Assembly (NCBI GenBank): GCA_030998225.1
Contig: JAPYXD010000742.1
Span: 1,178,001 to 1,242,000 of the forward strand
Direction of reading: 5' to 3'
From: Diplolepis rosae
Taxonomy: Eukaryota > Arthropoda > Insecta > Hymenoptera > Diplolepididae
Length of the DNA stretch: 64,000 bases
Part shown: positions 30,316-42,772 of the stretch, piece by piece
How the letters are laid out: each line of letters opens with the position of its first letter
How positions within the stretch are numbered: the first letter of the stretch is position 1
The notes under the pieces: generated by a model
What the model saw: the letters and a program-made list of their open reading frames with translations, nothing else
What the model was told of the DNA's origin: nothing
Database searches by the model: none
Position numbers and translations under genes: made by a program

Positions 30316-31591
30316 GGGGGTATTCTAGTCTAGAGTTACAAATTTTGGGTGTTTTTTGAACTCTATAAAAAAAAACTAAAAATATTTTTACCATCCATTT
30401 TTTTATGAGATATTTATTAATATTTAAACAATACAAAAAAAAATTAAAAATTAAAAAAGTTTGAAAATTGACAAAGTTACAGGCTGGTGAAGTGGCGGGG
30501 GTGAAAAAAAGGGTGCGTCCATTGTGACACGATTCTAACCCTTCTGGTGATCCAAAAAAAAAAAATAGAGTCTTAATGAGTAAGAATATCGCTATCGCCT
30601 GAACTAGGGAAAAAAACAAAAAAAATTTTTTCACAAAATGGCGACTATTTGAAAAAAAAGTTTGTTTTTGCCCTGTTTTTTATAAAGTTTAAAATTTTTT
30701 TAAGATAGTAAAAATCAAAATTTTCACATAATCCTAGTTCGAACGATGTAGGGATATATGAAGAAGGTCCACGCCAAATTTCAAGTTAATCGGTTCATTA
30801 GAACTTGAGAAATCATGTCAAACGTGTTGGAAAAAGTAGTTTCGAGAAAAACGCTTTTAAAGATTTGAGAAAAGTTGCAGGCAGTTTTTACTCACATTTC
30901 GTTAATCGGCGATTCCTGCTCCATACATTGGACCTTCCTCTTGTTCAAATAGATCTTCTTCTTCGCTTCTTTCTGCTAGACGAGCAGTTCTAGCTTCCTT
31001 AGAAGCATCAGAAGCTCGTACTTCGGAGCGGCGTATCCGAGTTTCGTCCCGTTTGCTAGCGAACGCATGGGCTTCTGGACCAATTGTAATTCCCATGACG
31101 CCCATTATTTTCAAAATTGGTAAAAAGCCTTCATTGAAAATGCAAACTGCTAAATAATTTGCAATTTCAATTGTCTTCTTTCCTGCATGAATGTGTTTCG
31201 GCTCAAAAGTCCAAATCAATGAATTCAGCGATTCATTGTTATTTTGGGTTTCCGAGCCCAAACAACGGTGCAGCAAATTTTCATCGGATAAACTTTCGTA
31301 TATCGGCTGGATTGCTTCTAATATTTTGTCATTCAGAGGGGGGTGTTCGTGAACAAAGTCATCTAATGTACCCTCAGCCGCTGCTTTTTGCCACTTACAC
31401 CAGCTTGATGAACCAGGTGGACAATACATGTGACCGGTTCGCACGCTGCATCACTAAAATAGCTATAACTCCGTAAATAATTAAATTTTTCTTAAATTCC
31501 TTTGGAGGAAATATTCTTAAAGGTCTATTCTTTAAAAATATGGGAAAGAAAAAAAATCGATTTTTTCAAAATTCTAGACTAGAATACCATC
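30316..31591. mobile_element. Kolobok-like element 2 with transposase remnant, TTAA-flanked
   Basis: Ends GGGGGTATTCTAGTCTAG and the inverse of GATGGTATTCTAGTCTAG bound 1,276 bp; TTAA lies at 30,312-30,315 and 31,592-31,595. The left TTAA is the right TTAA of element 1. A C-terminal transposase fragment lies inside on the minus strand, so this is an internally deleted copy. Confidence 0.78.
30902..31444 (-). pseudogene. Kolobok / 'Mutator-like domain' transposase, C-terminal fragment
   Basis: An open 180-codon stretch begins CPPGSSSWCKWQKA and continues IQPIYESLSDENLLHRCL, TQNNNESLNSLIW, and a charged C-terminus ending EGPMYGAGIAD. This is the end of a widespread animal transposase family in which CP-G-x-S-W-C-x-W/F and the NE-x-LN motif are conserved. 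The upstream catalytic part is absent, so the product would be inactive. Naming as Kolobok rests on the TTAA context. Confidence 0.7.
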
Positions 31592-31719
31592 TTAAAGAAA
31601 GCAATTACTTTTTGTTTCAGCAGTAACACGAGCGAAGATACATCTAGTAATTACGAATATCTTGAAAAAGAATCACATTCATATAAAATAAATTATAATC
31701 CCCATAACGAAAAACATAT

Positions 31720-31935
31720 TTTTACATTCTCATCATATGAAAAAATTTGAAAAACCACTTTCGAAATTTTCATTAAATATCCACGTCTTGTGACCCTGAA
31801 TCAGAAAAAAACGGTTTTTACGAAAGTGTCTGTCTGTCTGTCCGGTGTCTATGGACACAATAACTCTTAATAGAATTATCGGATTCGAATAAAAGTTGGC
31901 ACGCCTTTTGAGGGTTCAAATGAAAGACAAGTTCG
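31720..31935 (+). repeat. Dispersed repeat with (GTCT)n, second copy inverted at 46,340-46,615
   Basis: Shared order of blocks: ACATTCTCATCAT, CTTTCGAAATTTTCAT, CAGAAAAAA, GTTTTTACGAAAGTGTCT, a GTCT run, TAGAATTATC and GACAAGTTCGT. The copy at 46,340-46,615 is inverted and has the longer (CAGA)n run. No coding content. Confidence 0.8.
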
Positions 31936-32272
31936 TGAACCAGACATGTTTGATCAACAGTATACTGGTTTTATCCATAAAAAACGTTTTTGTAACAATC
32001 AAACATTTCATTTTCCCGTTGAAATATATGAAACACGGCAAAGTGTTATTAGGGAACAAAATTCCTTATTTCAATGAGATCTGCAAATTTACTGTTGGTA
32101 GTTTTTTTATTTGAGTTATATCATTTCATTTTTTCATGATAGTTACATCTTTTGTTTATTAATAAAAAATATTATCAAAACTAAAAAAATCTGTGTGTGA
32201 GCAAAACTCTACGCAGAATACGAAAAAAATGTTGGGGACAAATTCAGTAATTTAAATGATAAAGACATAGAA

Positions 32273-32394
32273 CACTGAAAAAAAAAATTCGACGATACAG
32301 ACATAATTGTGGTTCCTTGACTTATATTATATTGGAAATTTACCGAAAACCAAGGTTTGCTTGTATCAGTTCTGCCTGTATGTATATTCCAAAT
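32273..32394 (+). mobile_element. Left half of a 241-bp CACTG MITE split by the giant element
   Basis: Starts CACTGAAAAAAAAAATTCGA and matches the left half of the intact copy at 59,622-59,862 base for base with few changes, up to the giant element's border. Its other half is 48,090-48,216. Confidence 0.9.
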
Positions 32395-32461
32395 ATGCCC
32401 GTGAAGTTAGCACGCCGACTATAATATTTTTTGATTTTATTATTTGGAATCGTTTTTTAGT

Positions 32462-32830
32462 CGTTTGTTAATGTTTGGTCGTCAGGTTTTAACGTTTGGT
32501 AGTCAAAATTAAAAAAGTTATTAAGGTTTTAAAGTTGGGGTGCTAACTTCACGGTAGCACACCACATTTTGGAATTTCTGAATAAACATTGTTGCAATCG
32601 TTTGTTAGTTCGTTTATTAGTGTTTGGTCGTCAGGTTTTAATGATTGGTAGTCAAAATTAAAAAAGTTATTAAGGTTTTAAAGTTGGGGTGCTAACTTCA
32701 CGGTAGCACACCACTTTAATATTTTTCAAAAATTCCTTTTGGAATACTTTTATTTTCGTTTGCTGATGTTTGGTCGTCAGGTTGTGGCGTTTGGTAGTCA
32801 AAACTTTAGAAAATATTTAACTTTTAAGAG
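32462..32830. repeat. Subterminal repeats in the giant transposon arm
   Basis: Three units of about 150 bp contain GTTTGGTCGTCAGG, then TTTGGTAGTCAAAA; two of them also repeat GGGGTGCTAACTTCACGG, which is the terminal sequence itself. The mirrored set lies at about 47,680-48,060. Such arrays are typical transposase-binding regions. Confidence 0.75.
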
Positions 32831-33261
32831 TGTAAAAATCAACCGGAAATATCATGAACAACTGTTTCACCGCGCAGCCGCGCAGCTGTTCCTGCTTTCA
32901 GCGCACGTAAGACAAGCGCGAAATTTAAATTTAAAAAAATCTTCATATCAGTCGAAAAACTATTTGGTGTTATAATTATCCTTAACTGTTGTGGGTTTTC
33001 TTATTTTTAAATATAATAGAGTATAATTCTATAATAATAGTAGGAAAAATCTTTCATCCTGCAAAGGTAAATTAATCTTTTCAATACTTTTCGATTTGCC
33101 ATTAAATGATTTGTTACGTTTGAATATTGTACACAGGTTCAAATTACATTTATTGAACATATTTTATAAAATTATAAAATGGAATTTTTATCATTAGTAC
33201 ATTTCAATTCCATTCACCTTTTTTCATCTGTATCTTATCCACCGAAAATTTTCTTCATCCG

Positions 33262-34334
33262 CAGTGTTGCCGGAGTGAGCGCTCTTAACTTCCCGGCAGA
33301 TCGATAGAAAATTCCCAACTTTTCCCGGACAAATTTCAAAACTTCCCGGAACTTTCCCGTAAATTAAAATCATCTAAAACTTCTTAAAATTGTTTAAATA
33401 TTTTAAACTCTGTTAAAATATGTCTTATCCTAGGTTTTCATAGTTTTAAAAAAATATATATTTGTTAATTTCGAAAAATAATCAAAATTCTAAATCAAAT
33501 AATTGTCCATCGACCTCAGTCTTTATGTTCTTTACGTTGATGAACAAATATTATTTTGAAAAATTGTGGATAAAGACCTGTAGAAACTAAATTACTCTTA
33601 TGGTAAAGTACCACATGCCCTACTAGAGACAATATTTTACTAATAAAGGTATTAACAATATACGCGTACTGATCAAGTTTAGAAAATACTGTACAGAAAC
33701 ATAACTTTACTTTTCTATCTTTTCACTCCTATAATCAAAGAGAATCAAAATAATTATATAATTTATACTTACAGGCATACAAGGTAATTTGAAGTTCTCT
33801 TTTCTAATCAAAAATATATCCATTTCCGAATTTTATATTTTAAAAATCTATTTGAAATTCCATTCAATGATTCTTTTATGGGACATAATACTTTTATACA
33901 ATCAACATAGATACTGTGAGAAACTTTAGGCTAATTTTACACATAAGCGACTATCAAGAGATGTGACTCATTCATTTGAAAACCTGAAAAATCTGTTCAT
34001 CTCACTTCAGCATATGACGTCAGAAGGAGTTAGAGTGAAATGAATAGCAATAGGCCTTTTCCACTTGGTGGCATGAGAGCACTATGACATATGAAAGCAC
34101 CCTAAGGGCCTGCAACCAATAAAATGCTTTTTTTTTTTAATAAAAACTCATTATGATTGGTTGTGTTTAACGAAAGATCTCTTATTAAATCTTCTATGCA
34201 AATTTAATACATAATAAGGCAATTATAAGACAATATCCCGGAAATTCCCGGAATTTCTTGACATCCCGTAAAATTTCCCAAGTCAGTCAAAATTTCCCGG
34301 ACTCCGGGAAATTTTCATGCAATTGGCAACACTG
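33262..34334. mobile_element. hAT-type non-autonomous element in the left arm
   Basis: Ends CAGTGTTGCC and its inverse; TTCATCCG is duplicated at 33,254-33,261 and 34,335-34,342, and the other arm has this site once. Both ends carry many TTCCCGG-type motifs (about six near each end), the usual subterminal binding sites of hAT transposases. 1,073 bp, no transposase. Confidence 0.92.
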
Positions 34335-35338
34335 TTCATCCGATGCTACAATTGATTTTTTCCTCCATAAAATCATAATTCAAATTTTCAAGCTGAGGAT
34401 TTTAATGTAATAATAAATATTAAAGGTTGGATACTTGGATAGAGTTAATTTTATGTAAGCAATTAGACTCTTTCAAATCTAATCTAGAAAATTATTCACT
34501 TTCTCTAAGACAGAAAAATTATTACTTCATCTTACTTTGACACTTATATAAAACACTTGCTAAAATCAGATGAATAGATTATTCTGTTTTTCAAACAGGA
34601 AATAATCTTTATTTTTATATTTTTCTTTGTTTTTATATAATTAAATTGCTAAGAATTATTCAAGTGGTAATAAATAATAACACAAACCTTTCGATCACAA
34701 TAAATATAATTGATATTAACAATTTAATTGGAAAACATACAATTTAGCTGTTTTTAAAAAAATCAATTATTCGATCAAAATAACCACATTGATTTTTGTT
34801 TACAGAATTGATAATTATTAAGTTCTTGATAATTATTCATCGGTATTTACAAAATTCTTAACGATTTAATTTTCGCCTACTTTTTCATCTCTAAACTTCA
34901 ATCTTAGACTGATACTTTAAAGAATCGTTTGTCTAAAAATCTTTTTTGTTTTAATATGCCTTGTCTATTAAATTTTCTATGCTTATTTAATAACTTATAT
35001 TTATTTTCTACTTGCTCATATCGTTTTTCATGAAAATTATATTGACTCTTGTTATTCTATTGTGGAATTAATTTTAGTTACAGGGATGTGGAGAAGGCGT
35101 GACGTTGAAAGGCTCCAGAATGCTTTAAAATATTTTTGTAACATGAAAATTCTTATCAATATCAATAATAAATACACTAGAACACAAATCTTATATAGGA
35201 ATATAAAAAAAATATTTTTATAAAAGAAATCAAACTTTTTTAAATTAAAATTACAGCCAAATCTTGTCGGCAATTTTTTTAAAAAAGCGCGTGAAGTGTC
35301 ACGTGACCATACATGCGACACTAGCGTTGCCGCTGATA

Positions 35339-35690
35339 TCTGTATCCGAACCAATGCGAATCATTTCGAACCAATCCGAAAAATTTTTTGTACCTCGTTT
35401 GATGAAAAACGGTAAAAAAATCGATCTGACCGAATCCGATTTAATCCGAGGCAACAATCCGAATGAATCCGAAACTAATTTTTTTTAGTCCAAATCATTA
35501 CAACCTCGGATTCATTCGGATTGATTCTGATTGAAAATTCGGTTTGGATTGATTCGGATTGAAAACTTGATTTCGTTACAAAACCTTTTTTGGATTGGTT
35601 CGGAATGATTCGCATTGACTCGGATACATAAATCGGAATGATTCGGAATAGTTCTGATTGGCTCGGAATGAATTCCTATCCGATACTTTC
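35339..35690. repeat. Foldback rich in GATTCGGA / TCCGAATC motifs
   Basis: Arms GTATCCGAACCAATGCGAAT (35,340 on) and the inverse of GTATCCGAGTCAATGCGAAT (ending about 35,628) pair; the whole block contains about fifteen copies of ATCCGAA in one direction on the left and TTCGGAT in the other on the right. It lies just inside the left arm. Confidence 0.7.
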
Positions 35691-36524
35691 GCCAGGGATG
35701 TTTTTTTGGTTCATCTTAGTACAAATTTTCGAACAAATTTACAGCTAACCGTATTTATAATTTTTTAAGTTCTATTTTGTACAAAAAGATTTTCTGAAAA
35801 ATTATTTTTGCATTCTATAATGTTAACCAAATTTGCAAAAATCAATTTTTTTATAAAAAATGTATCTTAAATGAATAAAAAATTTGATTTAGTAACGTGA
35901 TCGGGTTGGCCCATGGCTTTAATAATTTTACAAAGTTTTAGTTTATCTGTCCACTTATAATATATGAACTATCTACAGCTTAAATTATGCAGTCGTTTTT
36001 TTGTACCAGGAACAATATATGTATTTTTTTCATACGCATAGATTTTTTCTTTTTTAAGCCGCTTTATAGTATATTCATTCTTATAAATTATTAGATAAAA
36101 ATTCATAAAAAGCAAACATTAATGATTATAATGGCATAATAATATCACAACTTTTTATTCAATCTTTCTACATAAAATATATATATTTAAAGCTTAAATC
36201 CTTCAGCCTTCTTGGTTGCTAGTGTATACATTTCGCATCTTTTTCTTACACCTGTAGATACTGTTTTCTCGTTTAAAGCTGCTCAAAAGTAATTTTATGT
36301 TTTTGAAGCATTAAATAAAAACTTACACAGTGAAAACATAAAGAACTCTAACAATATGCATAATTTTAAAAACTCTTATTTTTCATATCTACTTAAATTG
36401 TGTCAAATACTTTAAACTTAAAATATTCAGCATTTTTCGTTGTAAGTAAATCGTAAGTCAAATACTTTTCGCTCACATAGTGTAATATATAATATTGTAT
36501 AAATTGTAATCTTGGTACTTATTT
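35691..36524. other. AT-rich filler inside the giant transposon
   Basis: No ORF or repeat of note; lies downstream of the transposase-peptidase stop codon and may include its polyadenylation region. Confidence 0.4.
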
Positions 36525-39500
36525 TTAGTTAATGTCCTTGATGTAAATAGCTGCCTGGGGCATTATGGCCGTTGTTATTCTTAAGGCACTTATGCGGCTA
36601 GCTAAATCGTCATGAACCTCCCATCTGCCAGTTGCCCTCCTGCATAGGGCGTAAAAATGACCAGGACGATAGGCGATGATGCCTGTCAATCTGTAAACCA
36701 TTCATTTAATCATTACATACATTCATATATTAATTTTCAACTAATTGAGCAGTTTAAAATTTATGTGTGCAATCAACAAATTATATTAAGTGAACTAGGA
36801 AGTATGAACAAATTTGTAAAGATCGTAGCAGTATAGTCATGGGTGGCATGTCCCCATACTAATTGGATCCATATTTGGGGGGTAAATGACTGCTATATTA
36901 TCACAACAATTAACGCAAAGTATCATTTTCAAAAATTATTTTCGATCCAATACGTACGGAGGCACCACACCCTTTTTATTCCTGCTATGACCTTTACAAC
37001 CTGGCCAAATAAATTGTTTTTTTATATAGATACAGTGTATGCATCAAATTTCATTGTGTATTTTTTTTCTAAAGCTAATTTATGAATATTTTGACAAAAT
37101 ATTTGAGCTCAAATACTTATTGTTGGATTTGAAATAAGTCAAAAATTTGGAAAAAGCACAAATAAATTTCTGAATTAAAAAAAATTGTAAAGTTATTAAA
37201 TTTTGAGTAAAATAGGCCTAGGTCAGTTAAATTTTATTAATTTATAAATAAGCTTTCAAATCAAAGATAGAAAAGTCGTAAATTTTTCAGTCTCTTTCTG
37301 AATGCCAATTGAGGCTCCGGATCAAGAAACCGGCCGAGCGCTCAGCCCGTATCTCGATCCGGAGCCTCAATTTTAAAACGAATTTGAAAAAATAAAAAAT
37401 AATATTTAATCAAATACTCAACTAATTCTGATTTTGAATCCAACACAATTTATTCTAATTTTATCTATCAATCTATGCGCAAATATTATCAACATTATAA
37501 GAAATTAATAAGCATGCGATACCTGAACTTTTCGCCTAGTATAGATATATGCACAGGAAAGTCAATTACATTGCATGTCATTAGAACATGTTCATTTTTC
37601 TTATTGATTATCTTTTCAACCGATACTTCTGTGTCTATAATGACATGTCCATTTGGTTTCATTTCCTCTTGTATGAAACTGCCACAGATTTTTTCAATAC
37701 ACATTTCTTGCAGAACTGGATGAATTACAATGGCTTTTTCTAATGCTTTATAGCCTTCCTTTTCAATGATATGTGTATTAATGTATAGCATGGATACTTC
37801 TTGATTCCTACGATAACCACATTTACAACTTTTAACTCGAAATAAACTAGGTTCACTTGACATTAGGAAAGCCCACATTTTCGAGATGCTGGTTGTAACG
37901 CCTACTACGCGCAACGTACGTGGTGATCCACTTTCAAACATTCCTGAATTGAGACTATGTGTTTCTTCTTCTAGAATGAAGTCCTTTAAAATTGTACATC
38001 GCTGTAAATAAACGTGTTTTTTCACGCCAGAGTCAATGAGAACTAGAATGAAACCACAAGTATTGTTTTCAGAATTTGTAATGTGTTCACAATATTTTTC
38101 ATAATCTATGGCACTCACTGCTAAAATTTGGATTATAGAATCGAAAGAGCATGTGTTTCTGACTATAATTTTCCTATTTCTGACTAAAAAATGTTTTCTA
38201 AAACGGCCACCATTTTTAAGAAGCAAATCTTTTGTAACGGGTACTTTTTTAGCAGTAGCTACTGCGTTGTGAACAGATTTATAATCGGGATAAGGTCGAA
38301 AATAATGAGATGGTTTTCCAGTTTTCATCTTTAGTGGAGATTTCTTAGAAGATTTTTCCTTCAATTTTGGAGCATCATCAAGACACTGATTTACCAAAAC
38401 ATCTATTCTTTCCTCTTTATTTCGCCACTTCTCATTTTCAATTAAATCACAGTCCAGTACAACAAGGCTTTCAGTTAATGAAACGTCTTCTTCTCTCCCT
38501 TTATCTTGCCAAATTACCTTTATATTTGATTCAAAAATACTCGATGCATCTAATCCTATAGAATTTAAAGAACAAATGCTTGTTTCTAAGTCAGGTTCAT
38601 CGGGAACTTCAACATCATCTTTGTTTTCGATGACTGTACTGCTGTGCACAGGAATTATAATTTGTTCATTACAAAGGCTTGAGAAATCATTTCCGGTGTC
38701 AGAAGTTATTGAAAGTCTGTTATCACCATCTTTATTGGTAGCATCTTGCATCTGCTCGACAATTTTGTTTTTGTTGGAATTGGAAAACTGTTTTTTACGA
38801 TGATCCGTTAAAAGAGAATCTGCTATCAGTGCCTGACCTTTCAGAGCCTCAAAATGAAATCTAAAAAGCTTGTCGGCACGGAGTGGTCAATGTACCCATT
38901 TGCGGAGAACATTATTCTTTAGCTCACCAAAGTCTCCTTCTACGTAACAACTTGTAGGTCTTACGTGCGATGAATTATAATATTTTCGCATGACTGCTGT
39001 CCATAAAGGAAACTATGCCACCAGAGTACAGAGATGTTTGTAGAATTTTTCCAATCGATATGGATTTGCTCTTTCAGATTCAGTTTTTTCGTCTTTACCC
39101 TTTTCTGATCTACGTTTTACGTCGGTAAGCCATTCATCAATACTTTGGTCAAAATCGGGCTCTTCGTCCAAGAAACTTTCGTCTTTTTGTGGATCGAGCC
39201 CACTATTCGACATTTTAAAAACAGTTTTTTGATACTGCTATATAAGTTGATAATTTTAATCGAGCGTTTTCAGCAGGGGATGGAATTGCACTGCCGAGTA
39301 TCATACCGTCGTAACGATGAATCGTTAATGTCAAAGTAAGAAGCAAAATCTCTTCTAAACGGTTGAAGTCGTCACAGGATAATGTGACACATCAATTCTT
39401 ATATATGTAGCAGGCTTTTTTTCAAAATATTTATTTTTTAGTGCTAAAAAACATACTCTGTTGTATTCTTTAATTGGAATTTCATTAAAAGCTCGGGACT

Positions 39501-40839
39501 CTGCAGCTAAAAGGGCTTTAGAATAATCTGAAACTATTTCAGGAGGAATAACTCCTGTTTCCACTAACCAGCAATTTAAAAAATGAAGTATAGTAATAGT
39601 ATCTTGCTTTGACGAAAGCATCTGTCCCACAGAAACAGTTATGCCAAAAAAGTTTATGACTATTTCAAACAAAAATATATTCACTGTCTTGATATTATCT
39701 ATTAATTACAAAGGTTTGGCAAGACTGGATGTACTATCCAGGCATAGAGTGGCAACATTTTTGAAGAGACGACAGTATTCCTGTAAAACCGAAATTTGTT
39801 CTGGTAACATATAATGAAGTATAAAGGGATCTAGTCCGACAAAAGTTATACTGCCAGCATACGAAGCTCTGTATTTCAATTTATCTAGAATGAGGACTGG
39901 ATGGTTTCCATCTAATGGGTCAACACTCAATTCTTCATTAATACATTCTTGCATCAATTTTCGCAAAACGTCATTAGTGTATAAAATCGGTGATGAACCA
40001 TCTCCCAAATTCAAAACTTTCCTGGCAATGTTTCTTTTGGTATTAGCAACTTCATCCTTTAAAACGTGTTGCCCAATAAGCTTACGCTTTTCATTTTTTA
40101 ATTGTCTCTTGAGAGGTTCATGAGAAGTATCTCTAGTATCTTTGGTTTTAATTTTTAGCCATAAATCTGCACCGTCACAAGGTTCCGTTTTTGCAATTGC
40201 ATGAAATTCATTATTGCATACTTTACTTTTGCATTTTCCTTGAATATAAATATATGGTCTTTCAGGATTTGACGACACAGCAGCTTTTTTAAAACTGAAA
40301 GCACAAGGCATTCGATACTGCAACCAGTATTCATCAACTAAAATATCAGTCCATATGCCAGGCGCTAGTATAAAATATTCTCGATTTTTGTAATTCTTTT
40401 TTTCTGGTTTCATTCTGTTCCATAATTCTTTTCTGATACATAAATTAAATTCTTAATTTTTATTATTCACATAAAAAGAAGTGAACTCGGATTCACAAAA
40501 ATCTGCCGGTTCCGATTCGGTATAATCTAAGCATTCAATACTTGCTTTCGTAAGATTGGCGTTTTTATTAATATTTTCTTTATTATTGTCTATTTTAATT
40601 TCCAATTTCTTAAAAACTTTGGTCTGAAGTCCTCTTCTGTTTTCACGTAAATTTGTGTAAATATCGCGTGGTGACCATTTATTTTCTAATTTGCCACTAA
40701 CATTTTGGTAAAATTTGTCCGTAAATGTAGGTAATTTTCCACTTTGTAAATGCTATCCAAAAAAGGAAATGGCGTCAACAGCATCTTCAACTGTAACTTT
40801 CGCTGATCGCGGAATCTGTATACAAACAAAATTGCTCAT
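36525..40839 (-). pseudogene. DDE transposase fused to a USP-like cysteine peptidase, decayed
   Basis: One reading frame runs from ATG 40,839 to the donor at 37,522, with stops at 40,753, 40,453, 39,706, 39,355, 39,013 and near 38,890 and a lost piece at about 39,216-39,354. The first half has the animal transposase blocks LCLDSTSSLAKP (first Asp), SVGQMLSSKQD, VSDYSKALLAAESRAF (second Asp) and YIRIDVSHY. The second half has a peptidase Cys box NTCSFDSIIQIL, a zinc-like KCGYRR segment, and, in the last exon (36,690-36,525), the His box RPGHFYALCRRA and HDD. The intron 36,691-37,522 is GT-AG and keeps frame (phase 2). USP-type peptidases remove ubiquitin; role in transposition unknown. Superfamily (Mutator-like) is inferred. 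Confidence 0.72.
37308..37371. repeat. Perfect 15-bp hairpin within the intron
   Basis: TTGAGGCTCCGGATC and its exact inverse flank a 34-base GC-rich loop. It stands out in AT-rich intron sequence; meaning unknown. Confidence 0.75.
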
Positions 40840-41367
40840 AATTAAATCCTCTTTTTTTTATGTTTTGTAAAATATATTTATTTTATTTTAATTATGAAAA
40901 TCGATAATTAGATTGAGTACACATAAATTGAATATTAATTTTGAACAAATTTTATCAAATAAATTTACATTGACAAAAATTGAGCTGTATAATTCCACCC
41001 GGCCTCCTTCGCAGGCACGCAAGTCGGCCCTGCCCATAGAAGAAAAACCGGCATTTCGTTTCTCGCAGAACTCTTGAAAAACCATTTTTTCACGAATAAA
41101 AAAGAATTTCACCATTGTAGAAATTGATACCTACCTACTTTTGTATTAAAATTTTGTTTCTATTCTCTCAAATTCTTATTAATTTATACAGAAGAAGTCA
41201 GGTATCAAGTTCAACAAAGGTAAAAAAATTGTTTTTCGGCAAAAACAAATAATGGATTTTTCAGAATTCTGCCAAAAACCTAAAAGTGGCTTCTTTTCTA
41301 TCGACAGGGGGTCACTGCATTCCACGCTCAGTCTCGTATTCTTCGCTAACATTCAAGTTTATTCCCC
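40840..41367. other. Upstream region of the transposase-peptidase gene
   Basis: Expected promoter side of the minus-strand gene. A GC-richer patch lies at 40,995-41,040. No TATA box or other element is called with confidence. Confidence 0.35.
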
Positions 41368-41588
41368 ACTCACTAAATTTGAATCAGTCAAAATCTACTG
41401 ATTATTAGTGAAATTTGACTGATTCAAATAGCTAAAAAGAGGTTACTGTAAATCAGTCAAATTTCACTGATTATTTTTGTGAAAATTAACTGATTTAACA
41501 GTGAAAAATATTTTTCACTGATGAATCAGTGAAAAGGCAAATCACTGATTCAATCAGTGAAAATTTGACTGATTCAGATTTAGAGAGC
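41368..41588. mobile_element. MITE with AATCAGT subrepeats, copy 1
   Basis: Ends ACTCACTAAATTTGAATCAG and the inverse of GCTCTCTAAATCTGAATCAG; the interior is made almost wholly of AATCAGTGAAAA / TTCACTGATT words in both directions. 221 bp. Confidence 0.75.
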
Positions 41589-42642
41589 ATTATTGTATAC
41601 TGTAACTCTAGTAAATTTTATAAAATTATAGATGTCAATTTAATTATTTCAAAGTTACTTCAACCTTGAGAAATACATTCTCATTACGACACACGTGCTT
41701 CGCGCTCTATATGGAACCCTTGTAGAAATAATCGATTAGGCACGATTGGATTCGATTGATCCGATTGCGAACGATTAAGATACACGATAGAAATCAATCA
41801 ATTTAATTGTTTTCAATCGTGTTTTTGGTATCTCGCATAGATTGACTGAAAAATGGAATTTTAAAATTCATTTTCATTCAAATTTTAAAATACTTTATTA
41901 ATTTTGGTCTGATTAGAAAGTTTTCTGTGAGTAAATTGTAGGGCTTTTTTAGTAGCACGATTTAGCACCATCAAGATCACTGTAAATATTTAGAAAATTC
42001 ATTTTTTTTATAGTACTTTCTTATACATGATGAGAATGTCAAAATGAGCATTAGTATACTAGCAAATCATAACTCACTGCAAAAAATGTTTGACAATCCA
42101 ATTCATGTAACCCCCTTTTCACATCCACGTCACATAAGGTATATTAGATTTATGTAAAATTTGGCACTTTTTTCAACAAAAGCAGCATTTGTGGAATTTT
42201 TGAAAACTACTTTTGCAAGAAATTAAGATTTTTAATATTCTTTACTCATAGTGCTAAAAACGTTCTGTAAATTATCCTTTTGTCAATTTTGATCAGACAA
42301 CAATTATATAAGTTACAGTATTTCATAACTTGAAAAAACAATCATTGATAAAATTCCATTTTCTAGTCAAATTATGCGAGGCATGAAAAAAAGTTGAAAA
42401 ACAAAATTATTTCTCTAAAAACGATCTACAAGTTTTCTCCAGAACATTTTTTGATAAGATGTATATTTTTTCTTTCGAGCGAAAACAAATTATACAATTA
42501 AAAATTAAGAATCCTACTTTTTATTTAAATTATGCGATGCACGAAAAATAAATTAAGGAACAAAATTATAAGCATACTTTTTCAACCACAATTTGGGCCC
42601 ATTTGAAAGGGATCATAAAGAATTGAAGAATAAAAGTATTTT
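41589..42642. other. AT-rich filler inside the giant transposon
   Basis: No gene. A patch at 41,730-41,830 repeats CGATTG / CAATCG words, resembling in style the foldback at 35,339. Confidence 0.4.
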
Positions 42643-42772
42643 ACTCTCTAAATCTGAATCAGTGAAAATTAACCAATTTAACAGTGGAAAAATATTTTTC
42701 ACTGATAAATCAGTGAAAAGGCAAGTCACTGATTCGATCAGTGAAAATTTCACTCATTCAGATTTAGAGAGT
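42643..42772. mobile_element. MITE with AATCAGT subrepeats, copy 2 (shorter)
   Basis: Ends ACTCTCTAAATCTGAATCAG and an inverse with one change bound 130 bp of the same AATCAGTGAAAA-type repeat as 41,368-41,588. It is a shortened relative. Confidence 0.8.

Larger units (their letters stand above)
32395..35332. repeat. Left inverted arm of the giant transposon
   Basis: Pairs with 43,453-48,089. It carries subterminal repeats at 32,462-32,830, short ORFs at 32,739-32,975 and 35,052-35,354 that reappear in the other arm with few changes, and a later 1,073-bp hAT insertion. The short ORFs' translations look like by-products of AT-rich repeat sequence. Confidence 0.88.

Noticed and set aside
30071..30634. 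ORF of 187 codons across the shared TTAA
   Set aside because: It crosses two element borders and is Phe-rich by composition; not a gene.
32739..32975. 78-codon ORF conserved in both arms of the giant transposon as a real gene
   Set aside because: The arms are near identical as DNA, so protein similarity is no extra evidence; no domain is recognisable.
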